Source: Lophius americanus
Taxonomy: Eukaryota; Chordata; Actinopteri; Lophiiformes; Lophiidae
NCBI GenBank assembly: GCA_037951165.1
Contig: JBBDHG010000106.1
Location: 543,501-607,500 of the forward strand
Length of the DNA stretch: 64,000 bases
Direction: 5' to 3'
In this document: piece by piece, positions 1-13,208 of the stretch
Layout of the letters: each line of letters starts with the position of its first letter
Position numbering within the stretch: position 1 is the stretch's first letter
The notes under the pieces: generated by a model
What the model was told of the DNA's origin: nothing
The model's database searches: none
The model's input: the letters and a program-made list of their open reading frames with translations, nothing else
Made by a program: the position numbers and the translations under genes

Positions 1-3000
1 AATCCTGTCTCTTAGATCCCTTCCCAACTAGAATAGGGTCCCAACCAGAACCCGTCTCCTATACCCCATGCAAACTAGAGCCTGTCTCTTAGACCCCATC
101 CCAACTAGTACATGTGTCCTAGACCCCATCCAGACTAGAACCTGTCTCATAGACTCCATCCCAACTAGAACCTGTCTCTTAGACCCCATCCCAACTAGAA
201 TGGGGTCCAAACCAGAACCTGTCTCCTATACCCCATCCAAACTAGTGCCTGTCTCTTAGACCCCAGTCCAACTAGATCCTGTCTCCTAGACCCCATCCCC
301 TCTACAAAATGTGTCCTAAACCCCATCCCAACAAGAAACCTGTCTCCTAGACCCCATCCCAACTAAAACCTGTCTCCTAGTCCCCATCCCAACTAGAACC
401 TGTCTCCTAAACCCCAGTTCAACTATATCCTGTCTCATAGACCCAAACCCCGCTAGAACCTCTGTCCTAGACCCCATCCCATCTAAAAACCTGTCACCTA
501 GTCCCCATCCCAACTAGTACCTGTGTCCTAGACCCCATCCTAACCAGAACCTGTCTTAGACCCCATCCCAACTAGAACCTGCGTCCTTGTCCAAACTAGA
601 ACCTTTTTGCTACACCCCATCCAAACTAGAACCTGTCTCCTAAACCCCAATCCAACTTAATCCTGTCTCTTAGACCCCTTCCCAACTAGTATAGGGTCCC
701 AACCAGAACCCGTCTCCTTTACCCCATGCCAACTAGAGCCTGTCTCTTAGACCCCATCCCAACTAGTACATGTGTCCTAGACCCCATCCAGACTAGAACC
801 TGTCTCATAGACTCCATCCCAACTAGTACCTGTCTCTTAGACCCCAACCCAACTAGAATGGGGTCCAAACCAGAACCTGTCTCCTATACCCCATCCAAAC
901 TAGTGCCTGTCTCTTAGACCCCATCCCAGCTAGTACCTGTGTCCTAGACCCCATCCTAACCCGAACCTGTCTTAGACCCCATCCCAACTAGAACCTGTCT
1001 CCTAGACCCTATCCCAACCAGAACATGTCTCCTAGACCCCATCCCCACTAGAACCTGTGTCCTAAACCTCATCCCAATTATACACCTGTCTCCTAGACCC
1101 AATACCAACTAGAACCTGTCTCCTAAACCCCAGTTCAACTATATCCTGTCTCATAGACCCAAACCCCGCTAGAACCTCTGTCCTAGACCCCATCCCATCT
1201 AAAAACCTGTCACCTAGTCCCCATCCCAACTAGTACCTGTGTCCTAGACCCCATCCTAACCAGAACCTGTCTTAGACCCCATCCCAACTAGAACCTGCGT
1301 CCTTGTCCAAACTAGAACCTTTTTGCTACACCCCATCCAAACTAGAACCTGTCTCCTAAACCCCAATCCAACTTAATCCTGTCTCTTAGACCCCTTCCCA
1401 ACTAGTATAGGGTCCCAACCAGAACCCGTCTCCTTTACCCCATGCCAACTAGAGCCTGTCTCTTAGACCCCATCCCAACTAGTACATGTGTCCTAGACCC
1501 CATCCAGACTAGAACCTGTCTCATAGACTCCATCCCAACTAGTACCTGTCTCTTAGACCCCAACCCAACTAGAATGGGGTCCAAACCAGAACCTGTCTCC
1601 TATACCCCATCCAAACTAGTGCCTGTCTCTTAGACCCCATCCCAGCTAGTACCTGTGTCCTAGACCCCATCCTAACCCGAACCTGTCTTAGACCCCATCC
1701 CAACTAGAACCTGTCTCCTAGACCCTATCCCAACCAGAACATGTCTCCTAGACCCCATCCCCACTAGAACCTGTGTCCTAAACCTCATCCCAATTATACA
1801 CCTGTCTCCTAGACCCAATACCAACTAGAACCTGTCTCCTAAACAACAGTCCTACTAAAACATGTATCTTAGAACCCATCCCAACCAGAACTTGTTTCCT
1901 AGACCCGTCCAAACTAGAACCTGTCTCCTAACCCCAGTCCAACTAGATCCTGTCTCCTAGACCCCATCCCCTCTAGAAAATGTGTCCTAAACCCCATCCC
2001 AACAAGAAACCTGTCTCCTAGACCCCATCCCAACTAAAACTGTCTCCTAGTCCCCATCCCCACTAGAACCTGTCTCCTAAACCCAAGTTCAACTATATCC
2101 TGTCTCATAGACCCAAACCCCGCTAGAACCTCTGTCCTAAACCCCATCCCATCTAAAAACCTGTCACCTAGTCCCCATCCCAACTAGTACCTGTGTCCTA
2201 GACCCCATCCTAACCAGAACCTGTCTTAGACCCCATCCCAACTAGAACCTGCGTCCTTGTCCAAACTAGAACCTGTTTGCTACACCCCATCCAAACTAGA
2301 ACCTGTCTCCTAAACCCCAATCCAACTTAATCCTGTCTCTTAGACCCCTTCCCAACTAGTATAGGGTCCCAACCAGAACCCGTCTCCTTTACCCCATGCA
2401 AACTAGAGCCTGTCTCTTAGACCCCATCCCAACTAGTACATGTGTCCTAGACCCCATCCAGACTAGAACCTGTCTCATAGACTCCATCCCAACTAGTACC
2501 TGTCTCTTAGACCCCAACCCAACTAGAATGGGGTCCAAACCAGAACCTGTCTCCTATACCCCATCCAAACTAGTGCCTGTCTCTTAGACCCCATCCCAGC
2601 TAGTACCTGTGTCCTAGACCCCATCCTAACCCGAACCTGTCTTAGACCCCATCCCAACTAGAACCTGTCTCCTAGACCCTATCCCAACCAGAACATGTCT
2701 CCTAGACCCCATCCCCACTAGAACCTGTGTCCTAAACCTCATCCCAATTATACACCTGTCTCCTAGACCCAATACCAACTAGAACCTGTCTCCTAAACAA
2801 CAGTCCTACTAAAACATGTATCTTAGAACCCATCCCAACCAGAACTTGTTTCCTAGACCCGTCCAAACTAGAACCTGTCTCCTAACCCCAGTCCAACTAG
2901 ATCCTGTCTCCTAGACCCCATCCCCTCTAGAAAATGTGTCCTAAACCCCATCCCAACAAGAAACCTGTCTCCTAGACCCCATCCCAACTAAAACTGTCTC

Positions 3001-6000
3001 CTAGTCCCCATCCCCACTAGAACCTGTCTCCTAAACCCAAGTTCAACTATATCCTGTCTCATAGACCCAAACTCCGCTAGAACCTCTGTCCTAGACCCCA
3101 TCCCATCTAAAACCTGTCTCCTAGTCCCCATCCCAACTAGAACCTGTCTCCTAAACCCCAATCCAACTTAATCCTGTCTCTTAGACCCCTTCCCAACTAG
3201 AATAGGGTCCCAACCAGAACCCGTCTCCTATACCCCATGCAAACTAGAGCCTGTCTCTTAGATCCCATCCCAACTAGTACATGTGTCCTAGACCCCATCC
3301 AGACTAGAACCTGTCTCATAGACTCCATCCCAACTAGAACCTGTCTCTTTGACCCCATCCCAACTAGAACCTGTCTCTTAGACCCCATCCCAACTAGAAT
3401 GGGGTCCAAACCAGAACCTGTCACCTATACCCCATCCAAACTAGTGTCTGTCTCTTAGACCCCATCCCAGCTAGTACCTGTGTCCTAGACCCCATCCTAA
3501 CCCGAACCTGTCTTAGACCCCATCCCAACTTGAACCTGCGTCCTAGACCCTGTCCCAACTAAAGCCTGTTTCCTACACCCCATCCAAACTAGAACCTGTC
3601 TCCTAGACCCAATCCCGACCATAACCCGTCTCCTAGACCCTATCCCAACTAGAACCTGTCTCCTAGACCCTATCCCAACCAGAACTTGTCTCCTAGACCC
3701 CATCCCCACTAGAATCTGTGTCCTACACCACATCCCAACTAAAACCTGTCCCCTAGACCCCATCCCAACTAGAACCTGTCTTCTAGAACCCATCCCAACT
3801 AGTACCTGTGTCCTGGACCCATCCCAACTAGAACCTGTCTCCTAGAACAACAGTCCTACTGGAACCTATCTCTTAGACCCCATCCCAGCCAGAACTTGGT
3901 TCATAGACGCGTCCCAACTAGAACATGTCTCCTAAACCCCAGTCCAACAAGAAACCTTTCTCCTAGACCCCATCCCAACTAGTACCTGTCTCCTAGTCCC
4001 CATCCCAACTAGTACCAGTGTCTTAGACCCACAACTAGAGACTGTCTCCTAAACCCGAGTCCAACTAAATCCTGTCTCCTAGACCCCATCCCCACTAGAA
4101 CCTATGTCCTTGACCCCATCCCAAGTATAAACCTGTTTCCTAGACCCTATCCCAACTAGAACCTGTCTCTTAGACCCAATCCCAACTAAAATGGCGTGCC
4201 AACCAGAACCTGTCTCCTATACCCCATCCAAACTAGAATCTCTCTCTTAGACCCCATCCAAACTAGAACCTGCGTTCTACACCCCATCCCAACTAGAAGC
4301 TGTCTTGTAAACCCCAGTCCAACCAGAACCTGTGTCCTGGACCCCATCCCAACTAGAATCTCTCTCTTAGACCCCATCCAAACCTGAACCTGCGTTCTAC
4401 ACCCCATCCCAACTAGAACCTGTCTCGTAAACCCCAGTCCAACCACAACCTGTCTCCTAGACCCCATCACAAGCAGAACCCGTCTCCTATACCCCTTCCC
4501 AACTAGAACCTGTCTCTTAGACCCCATCCCAACTAGAACCTGTCTCATAGACTCCATCCCAACTACAACCTGTGTCTTTGACCCCATCCTACTTAGAACC
4601 TGTCTCTTAAACCCCATCCCAACTAGAATGGGGTCCCAACCAGAACCTGTCTCCTATACCCCATCCCAACCATAATCCATCTCCTGGACCCCATCCCAAC
4701 TAGAACCTGTCTCATAGACCCCATCCCAACTAGAACCTGTCTCCTAGAATCCATCCCAACAAGAATCTGTCTCTTTGACCCGATCCCAACTAGAACCTGT
4801 CTCTTAGACCCCATCCGAACTAGAATCTCTCTCTTAGACCCCATCAAAACTAGAACCTGCGTTCTACACCCCATCCCAACTAGAACCTGTCTCGTAAACC
4901 CCAGTCCAACCAGAACCTGTCTCCTAGACCCCATCCCAACTAGAACCTGTCTTCTAGAGCCCATCCCAACTAGTACCTGTGTCCTAGACCCATCCCAACT
5001 AGAACCTGTCTCCTAGAACAACAGTCCTACTAGAACCTGTCTCATAGACCCCATCCCCACTAGAACCTGTGTCCTAGACCCCATCCCAACTAGAACCTGT
5101 CTCCTAAACCCCAGTCCAACTAGATCCTGTCTCCTAGACCCCATCCCAACTAGAAAATGTGTCCTAAACCCCATCCCAACAAGAAACCTGTCTCCTAGAC
5201 AAAATCCCGAACATAACCCGTCTCCTAGACCCTATCCCAACTAGAACCTGTCTCCTAGACCCTATCCCAACCAGAACCTGTCTCCTAGACCCCATTCCCA
5301 CTAGAACCTGTGTCCTACACCACATCCCAATTATAAACCTGTCTCCTAGACCCCATACCAACTAGAACCTGTCTCCTAAACAACAGTCCTACTAAAACAT
5401 GTATATTAGAACCCATCCCAACTAAAACCTGTCTCCTAGTCCCGTCCCAACTAGAACCTGTCTCCTAACGCCAGTCCAACTAGATCCTGTCTCCTAGACC
5501 CCATCCCCTCTAGAAAATGTGTCCTAAACCCCATCCCAAAAAGAAACCTGTCTCCTAGACCCCATCCCAACTAAAACTTTTCTCCTAGTCCCCATCCCCA
5601 CTAGAACCTGTCTCCTAGACCCTATCCCAACCAGAACCTGTCTCCTAGACCCCATCCCCACTAGAACCTGTGTCCTAGACCCCATCCCAACTATAAACCT
5701 GTTACTAGACCCGATACCAACTGCAACCTGTCTCCTAGATCCCATCCCAACTATAAACCTGTCTCCTAGACTTCAAACGAACTATAACCTGTCTCCTAGA
5801 CCCCATCCCAACTACAACATGTTTCCTAGACACATCCCAACTAGAACCTGTCTCCTATTCCCCATCCCAACTATAAACCTGTCTCCTAGACCCGATACCA
5901 ACTAGAATCTGTCTCCTAGACCCCATACCAACTAGAACCTGTGTCCTAAACCCCAGTCCTACTAGAACCTGTGTCCTAGACCCGATCCCATCCAGAACCT

Positions 6001-9000
6001 GTCTTCTAGACCCCATACCAACTAGAACCTGTGTCCTAGACCCCATCCCAACTAGAACCTGTCTCCTAAACCCCATCCCAACAAGAAACCTGTCTCCTAG
6101 ACAAAATCCCGACCATAACCTGTCTCCTAGACCCCATTCCCACTAGAACCTGTGTCCTACACCACATCCCAATTATAAACCTGTCTCCTAGACCCCATAC
6201 CAACTACAACCTGTCTCCTAAACAACAGTCCTACTAAAACATGTATCTTAGAACCCATCCCAACCAGAACTTGTTTCCTAGACCCGTCCCAACTAGAGCC
6301 TGTCTCCTAACGCCAGTCCAACTAGATCCTGTCTCCTAGACCCCATCCCCTCTAGAAAATGTGTCCTAAACCCCATCCCAAAAAGAAACCTGTCTCCTAG
6401 ACCCCATCCCAACTAAAACCTGTCTCCTAGTCCCCATCCCCACTAGAACCTTTCTCCTAAACCCCAGTTCAACTAAATCCTGTCTCATAGACCCCCTCCC
6501 CGCTAGAACCTGTGTCCTAGACCCCATCCCATTTAAAACCTGTCTCCTAGACCCAATCCCGACCATAACCCGTCTCCTAGACCCTATCCCAACTAGAACC
6601 TGTCTCCTAGACCCTATCCCAACCAGAACCTGTCTCCTAGACCCCATCCCCACTAGAACCTGTGTCCTAGATCCCATCCCAACTATAAACCTGTCTCCTA
6701 GACTTCAAACGAACTATAACCTGTCTCCTAGACCCCATCCCAACTACAACATGTTTCCTAGACACATCCCAACTAGAACCTGTCTCCTATTCCCCATCCC
6801 AACTATAAACCTGTCTCGTAGACCCGATACCAACTAGAACCTGTCTTCTAGACCCCATACCAAATAGAACCTGTGTCCTAAACCCCAGTCCTACTAGAAC
6901 CTGTGTCCTAGACCCGATCCCATAAAGAACCTGTCTTCTAGACCCCATACCAACTAGAACCTGTGTCCTAGACCCCATCCCAACTAGAACCTGTCTCCTA
7001 AACCCCAGTCCAACTAGATCCTGTCTCCTAGACCCCATCCCAACTAGAAAATGTGTCCTAAACCCCATCCCAACAAGAAACCTGTCTCCTAGACAAAATC
7101 CCGACCATAACCCGTGTCCTAGACCCTATCCCAACTAGAACCTGTCTCCTAGACCCTATCCCAACCAGAACCTGTCTCCTAGACCCCATTCCCACTAGAA
7201 CCTGTGTCCTACACCACATCCCAATTATAAACCTGTCTCCTAGACCCCATACCAACTAGAACCTGTCTCCTAAACAACAGTCCTACTAAAACATGTATCT
7301 TAGAACCCATCCCAACCAGAACTTGTTTCCTAGACCCGTCCCAACTAGAACCTGTCTCCTAAGGCCAGTCCAACTAGATCCTGTCTCCTAGACCCCAATC
7401 CCTCTAGAAAATGTGTCCTAAACCCCATCCCAAAAAAAAACGGTCTCCTAGACCCCATCCCAACTAAAACCTGTCTCCTAGTCCCCATCCCCACTAGAAC
7501 CTGTCTCCTAAACCCCAGTTCAACTAAATCCTGTCTCATAGACCCCATCCCCGCTAGAACCTGTGTCCTAGACCCCATCCCATTTAAAACCTGTCTCCTA
7601 GACCCAATCCCGACCATAACCCGTCTCCTAGACCCTATCCCAACTAGAACCTGTCTCCTAGACCCTATCCCAACCAGAACCTGTCTCCTAGACCCCATCC
7701 CCACTAGAACCTGTGTCCTAGACCCCATCCCAACTATAAACCTGTTACTAGACCCGATACCAACTGCAACCTGTCTCCTAGATCCCATCCCAACTATAAA
7801 CCTGACTCCTAGACCCCATCCCAACTAGAACATGTGTGCTAGACTCTTCCCAACTAGAACCTGTCTCCTAGACCCCATCCTCACTAGAACCTGTGTCCTA
7901 GACCCCATCCCAACTATAAACCTGTTACTAGACCCGATACCAACTGCAACCTGTCTCCTAGACCCCATCCCAACTACAACATGTTTCCTAGACACATCCC
8001 AACTAGAACCTGTCTCCTATTCCCCATCCCAACTATAAACCTGTCTCCTAGACCCGATACCAACTAGAACCTGTCTCCTAGACCCCATACCAACTAGAAC
8101 CTGTGTCCTAAACCCCAGTCCTACTAGAACCTGTGTCCTAGACCCGATCCCATCCAGAACCTGTCTTCTAGACCCCATACCAACTAGAACCTGTGTCCTA
8201 GACCCCATCCCAACTAGAACCTGTGTCCTAGACCCATCCCAAATAGAACATGTCTCCTAAAACCCAGTCCTACTAGAACCTGTCTCTTAGACACCATCCC
8301 AACTAGAACCTTTGTCCTAGACCCATTCCAACTAGAACCTGTCTCCTAAACCCCAGTCCTACTAGAACCTGTCTCCCAGACCTCATCCCAAGCAGAACCT
8401 GTCTCCTAGACCCCGTCCCAACTAGAACCTGTCTCCTAGACCCCATCCCAACTAGAACCTGTGTCCTAGACCCAATCCCAACCAGATGAGTTTCATGACA
8501 TCTTCAGATGAGACCTATTCCCCAATTAGAACCTGTCTCCTAGAACCCATCCCAACTACAACATGTTTCCTAGACACATCCCAACTAGAACCTGTCTCCT
8601 ATTCCCCATCCCAACTATAAACCTGTCTCCTAGACCCGATACCAACTAGAACCTGTCTCCTAGACCCCATACCAACTAGAACCTGTGTCCTAAACCCCAG
8701 TCCTACTAGAACCTGTGTCCTAGACCCGATCCCATCCAGAACCTGTCTTCTAGACCCCATACCAACTAGAACCTGTGTCCTAGACCCCATCCCAACTAGA
8801 ACCTGTGTCCTAGACCCATCCCAAATAGAACATGTCTCCTAAAACCCAGTCCTACTAGAACCTGTCTCTTAGACACCATCCCAACTAGAACCTTTGTCCT
8901 AGACCCATTCCAACTAGAACCTGTCTCCTAAACCCCAGTCCTACTAGAACCTGTCTCCCAGACCTCATCCCAAGCAGAACCTGTCTCCTAGACCCCGTCC

Positions 9001-9410
9001 CAACTAGAACCTGTCTCCTAGACCCCATCCCAACTAGAACCTGTGTCCTAGACCCAATCCCAACCAGATGAGTTTCATGACATCTTCAGATGAGACCTAT
9101 TCCCCAATTAGAACCTGTCTCCTAGAACCCATCCCAACTAGAACCTGTGTCCTAGATCCGTCCCAACTAGAACCAGTCTCCTAGACCACATCCCAACTAG
9201 AAGTGGTCTCCTAGACCCCAACCCAACTAGAACCTGTCTCCTAGACCCCATCCCAACTAGAACCTGTGTCCTTGACCCCATCTCAACTACAACTTGTCTC
9301 CTAGACCCCATCCCAACCAGAACCGGTCTCCTAGATCCCAACCCAACTAGAACCTGTCTCCTAGACCAAATCCCAACTACAACCTATTCTCCTAGACCCA
9401 TCCCAACTAG
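1..9410. repeat. Giant ~30 bp minisatellite with higher-order blocks
   Basis: The basic unit is about 30 bp, of the form CCTGTCTCCTAGACCCCATC followed by CCAACTAGAA, repeated with substitutions and small indels across the first 9.4 kb. Larger blocks are copied too. The segment at 726-917 recurs at 1442 (offset 716) and again at 2396 (offset 954), and 8017-8208 recurs at 8599-8790 (offset 582). The + strand is strongly C-rich and G-poor. Because the unit is a multiple of three, long open frames appear on the minus strand with a 10-residue period (VLVGMGSRRQ-like). I read these as array artefacts. The array lies 3' of the stxbp5l first exon, so it is probably intronic. Confidence 0.97.
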
Positions 9411-9420
9411 TCTACTTAAA

Positions 9421-9685
9421 GAGAGTGGTAGGTAGCAGGAGCAGAAGGAGAGAGGGAGTTAGCAGGAGTAGAAGGAGAGATGGAGGTAGCAGGAGTAGCA
9501 TGACTAGGAGAGAGGGAGTTAGCAGGAGTAGAAGAAGAGAGGGAGGTAGCAGGAGCAGAAGGAGAGAGGGAGATAGCAGGAGCAGATATAGAGAGGGAGG
9601 TAGCCGGAGTAGAAAGAGAGAGGGAGGTAGCAGGAGTAGAAGGAGAGAGGGTGGAAGGAAGAGTAGGAGAGAGGGTGGTTTATGA
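9421..9685. repeat. GA-rich ~24 bp minisatellite
   Basis: Units of the form GGGAGGTAGCAGGAGTAGAA followed by GGAGAGA repeat about ten times with point changes. The + strand is almost pure purine plus a little T and C. It abuts the giant array at 9410. The frames RRREGGSRS (+) and LLLPPSL (-) are translations of the repeat. Confidence 0.9.
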
Positions 9686-10639
9686 AGGAGTATTTGAACT
9701 GAAAGAATGGATTGATTTATCCAAACCCAGAATGAAGAGTTTCTCCTCAAGGACAATTTTTGTTATTCGTTAAGCTCCTCCTCCTCTCTCCTGATGTTGG
9801 AACGACATGTCAGAGCATCAGATGAATCCAATCAGATTAAACTCGTTTTGTTAGTCCAACTATCATAAAACTGCAGCCTGTGAGTAAAAATTGTTTTGAT
9901 TGTTTGATGACATCATCAGATGAGTTTGATGACATCTTCTGATGAGTTTGATGACATCATTAGATGAGTTTGATGACATAATCAAATGAATTTGATGACA
10001 TCATTAGATGAGTAGAATCAGCTGTAGTTCAGACCACATGTGAGGCGTGTTTGTGAGGAGACGCTGATCTGCCGAAGATAACAGGATCTTCTCTCTGACA
10101 CCCACTTCCTCCCTCCTCTCTGTTTACCCCCCCCCCCCCCCCAAGCATAAACACAAACAACCTGCACCATAAGATGAGGAGATCTTCTCACCGGTGTTTC
10201 TGCATCAGGACAGTCAGAGAACATCTTTCCTGCATGAGACCAGCAGCCATGCTGCTCTTTTCCAGCATGTTCTACTCCCTGTCCGTTCTCCAACATCCTC
10301 CTCATCTTGTGAATCAACCCCCCCCCCAGACACGCACACACCCTTCTCCTCCTCCTCCTCTCTCAGTCCCTCCCTCTGAACCAGTGTCATTCCGTCCATT
10401 GAAAAGAACAGAACAAGACTCCTCTCCGTTTAATATTCACAGACCTCCGGCTCACCCTTACGGGAGTGACTCGCTGCAGAGTGAGGATGCGTCCAGAAAA
10501 GGTTTGCTGCTATAAATACCCCCCACTCCTCCCCCTCCTAAGTCCCCCCTAAGAGCCACTCTCTCTTGTGAAACCAACTCATCTCCTCACCAGATCCAGC
10601 AGATGTGGTGACACACACACACACACACGCCTCACTTGC
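9686..10639. other. Intronic sequence without a recognisable gene; short TGATGACATC array inside
   Basis: At 9906-10013 a 22 bp unit (GATGACATCATCAGATGAGT plus TT) is repeated five times. A related motif is also embedded twice in the giant array (near 8487 and 9067). There is a C homopolymer near 10126-10142. A TATAAATA string occurs at 10511-10518, but nothing coding follows it. I see no exon here. Confidence 0.6.
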
Positions 10640-10795
10640 CCTTTGTACTATGGGACAGTATACTATTCAACATGTCCACATTTCAACTGCACATTTAATT
10701 GAATTTTATTTAATTGTATGTAATGTTATTCTGTAACCCTGCAATTTCCCCGTTGTGGGACCAATAAAGGTTTATCTTATCTTATCCACCATCTC
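10640..10795 (+). mobile_element. 3' tail of a non-LTR retrotransposon
   Basis: The stretch ends with GCAATTTCCCCGTTGTGGGA, then CCAATAAAGG and a TCTTATCTTATC tail. This is the form of 3' end seen on many fish LINE copies. No coding part is attached, so it is a short 5'-truncated copy. It is followed at 10796-10950 by degenerate CACCAGATCCAC-type short repeats. Confidence 0.55.
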
Positions 10796-11043
10796 ACCAG
10801 ATCCACCATCTCACAAGATCAAGCAGACCCAAAAACTAACCTCCTCACAAGATCCAACAGATTCAACAACGCATCTCCTGACTAGATCAACCATTTTACC
10901 AAATCCACTAAATGATCTCCTCACCAGATCCACAATCTCCCCCAAAATGAATATCTCTGCACCACGCTCTGCTCATTCACCAAGATAAACACACATGTTC
11001 TTTCTGGAGTTCTGGACCAGACCCGTCCTCCTCAGTGACCCAC

Positions 11044-11211
11044 CTTACACAGCTGAAAGTTTTCCGAAACCAGCGTCTCCTGGATCTCGATCTCTTTGGG
11101 GGTCGGTGCGTTGGTCGGGGTCCCCCCGTCGCTTCCGCATGACGGAGAACCGACGGTCCCTCCTGGTGAGGAGGTGGTTAAGCCGTCCAGCACCTTCCGG
11201 AACTTCTTCAT
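11044..11211 (-). CDS. stxbp5l: stxbp5l (tomosyn-2), first coding exon; rest of gene lies left of this exon
   Basis: Read on the minus strand, ATG at 11211 opens a 56-codon exon. It starts MKKFRKVLDGL, continues through a Ser/Gly/Pro/Thr-rich linker, and ends with IEIQETLVSENFQLCK directly before the donor AAG|GTGGGT at 11044. Established knowledge: tomosyns begin with MKKF..RKVLDGLT, a low-complexity linker and an IQETL.SE.F..CK segment leading into the WD40 propellers, and this start is closer to STXBP5L than STXBP5. Tomosyn-2 is a cytosolic and synaptic protein that binds syntaxin/SNAP25 through a C-terminal R-SNARE-like motif and restrains exocytosis. None of the WD40 or SNARE parts is visible in the window. 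Synteny supports the call: in human, STXBP5L lies next to GTF2E1 in the same orientation, as here. The exon is two residues shorter near the start than the mammalian form as I recall it. Confidence 0.88.
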
Positions 11212-12102
11212 GTTCTGCTTTGATTAACGCTTTGGTTAGACCTTCAGGAAGAGGACCAGACTGCCTTATCTGAGAGTTCTGCTCTCGTCTCGGAGGATAG
11301 ATCTCGTCCTGCTGCCGAAACGGAATCAGGACAAAGACCCGATTCTATGAGGAGCAGGTTAACGGTCAGAACATCATCCTGCTCTCTGTCCGCGGAGGTG
11401 TGAAGCTTGAGATGCAGGAGAACTTGAGATCCTGTCACATCAGCGGCTGCTGGAGCTACTGCACCACATCGTCCCTCCGTTCACGGGACCGGAGAAGAAC
11501 CCAGAACCTCAACGCCATCAGGCAGAGCCGCTTCGGCCAGCAGGACGGATGGAGAAGAACTTGGGAGCGATCCACTCACCCAGAGACACAGACCAACTCT
11601 GACAGCCGCGGGAGAGGGAGGGGCTTCAGTCCCCCGCGGTTTTGACTCCTGTCACACCGGAAAGCAACGGACCTTTACCTCCACCAGGAGAGAGAGATGG
11701 AGGAGAGGTGAGAGAGAGATGGAGGATATGTGAGAGAGAGATGGAGGAGAGGGGAGAGCGAGGAGAGAGATGAATCCGTGGAGAGCCGTTTGATTCAGGT
11801 CTCATCCAGATGTCTGACCGTTTCCTCCTGCAGTCTGGAGACGGGAGATGTCCGCGGTTCTCGATCCGTCACCCCCCCCCGCCCTGTAAGCCCCGCCCTC
11901 CCCTCCTATGATTGGATGAGCGGTTAAATCAGGGAAAACAAGGCAATAAAGGAATGACTCACCCAAAATGAAATCAAAATTCAATTTAATTCCACCTGCA
12001 GACCTTCATGGACGTAGAGAAGTGTGTGTGTGTGCGTGTCTGTCTGTGTGTGTGTCTGTCTGTGTGTGTTTGTATGTATGTGTCTGTCTGTGTGTGTTAA
12101 TA
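11212..12102. other. 5' UTR / upstream region of stxbp5l; no other gene seen
   Basis: This is GC-rich sequence upstream of the stxbp5l start codon. It contains a short purine-rich GAGAGAGATGGAGGA repeat at about 11689-11765 and a (TG)n-type run at 12024-12100. The frames in it are short and overlap on both strands. It is probably 5' UTR and promoter, but I cannot place a transcription start. Confidence 0.4.
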
Positions 12103-13208
12103 ATAATAATAATTATACATTTAATTTATAATGCACTTTACATTTGGATCAAATCTCAAAGTGCTACAAAGTAAAAGCAGATAAAAGCATCAATAAAATA
12201 ATAAAATAATAACTATATAAAAGCCTGACCAAAAAGCAGCAATGTTAATTAAAGTTATAGGTTCTGCTAAAAAGGAAAGTTTTAAGTCCTTTTTTAAATG
12301 TGTCAATCGTCTGTGGAGCCCTGAGATGGTCAGGGAGGGCATTCCACAGACGAGGGGCAGCAGAACAGAAGGCCCGATCACCCATGGTGCTGAACTTAGT
12401 CCGGGGAAGGAGGAGGCGGTATGAGTGGGTAGAACGGAGGGATCGTGTCGAGGTCAGTGGGGTGAGTAGTTCTTTCAGGTAGGGGGGGGGCGTTACCATG
12501 GTTACACTGGTGAGTGAGGAGAGAGATCTTATAATCAATCCTGGTGGAGATGGGAAGACGATGAAGTGATGAAGAACAGGGGTGATGTGTTCGTGTTTAC
12601 GAACTCTCATCAGGATCCTTCAGATGTTTTGAACATACTGCAGTCTTTGAAGACTTTTATCAGGGATCCCGATGAGAAGTGATGAAGGTCGTTACAGTAA
12701 TCCAGTCTGGAGGAGACGAACGCGTGAACCAGCTTTTCAGCATCACTCAAGGTGAGTGAAGAACGGAGTTTGGAAATATTTCTGAGATGGTGAAAGGACA
12801 TCTTCAGATGTGTTTGATGTGGGATTCAAAAGTGAGTTGAGGGTCAAATCTTACACTGAGGTTGGTGACTGATGAAGACTGATGAAGACTGATGAAGAGA
12901 GGGGAATGCCGTGACCAGAGAAGGTAATACTGGTTCTGGAGGAAGACTGGGTCTGATGTGGGGTAACAATTAACATACCTTCGGTTTTGGAGCTGTTCAA
13001 CTGGAGAAAGTTGTTTTTCATGCACACCTTCATCTCCTCCAGACAAGCGCGGAGAGTTGACAGGGGAGATGATGATGATGAGGATTGAGAGGCTCAGGAG
13101 GAACATGTCAGTTTTTATGTAGATTTGCGTGTCATCAGCGTAACAATGGAATGAGAGTCCATATGGACTGATGACACGGCCAAGGGGGAGGGGCATGTAT
13201 AGTATGAA
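12103..13208 (-). mobile_element. L2-like LINE copy 1, 5'-truncated, pseudogenised
   Basis: On the minus strand this runs from a truncated reverse transcriptase (…SFHCYADDTQIYIK, the YADD catalytic box, near 13120-13160) to the LINE C-terminal region (GDRAFCSAAPRLWNALPDHL near 12300-12380). It ends in the 3' tail AAAGTGCATTATAAATTAAA with a (TTA)n end at 12103-12115. The coding sequence is broken into several frames by frameshifts and stops. The copies at 35387-36712 and 38790-39979 are very similar over the shared part, which suggests recent activity of this family. Truncation is near 13208, where alignment with copy 2 stops. The clade name is from memory of family sequences; a CR1/Rex-type relative is possible. 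Confidence 0.85.

Noticed and set aside
4186..7824. Minus-strand frames up to 159 codons with VLVGMGSRRQ repeats, resembling a repeat protein
   Set aside because: Indels between units shift the frame often, the start codons are within the unit, and no signal, splice sites or unique domain accompany them.
1..9410. CRISPR array (regular repeats and spacers)
   Set aside because: There are no unique spacers, units are contiguous and variable, and the setting is a vertebrate genome.
10511..10518. TATAAATA as a core promoter
   Set aside because: No exon, start codon or conserved element follows within a plausible distance, and it lies inside the stxbp5l intron.
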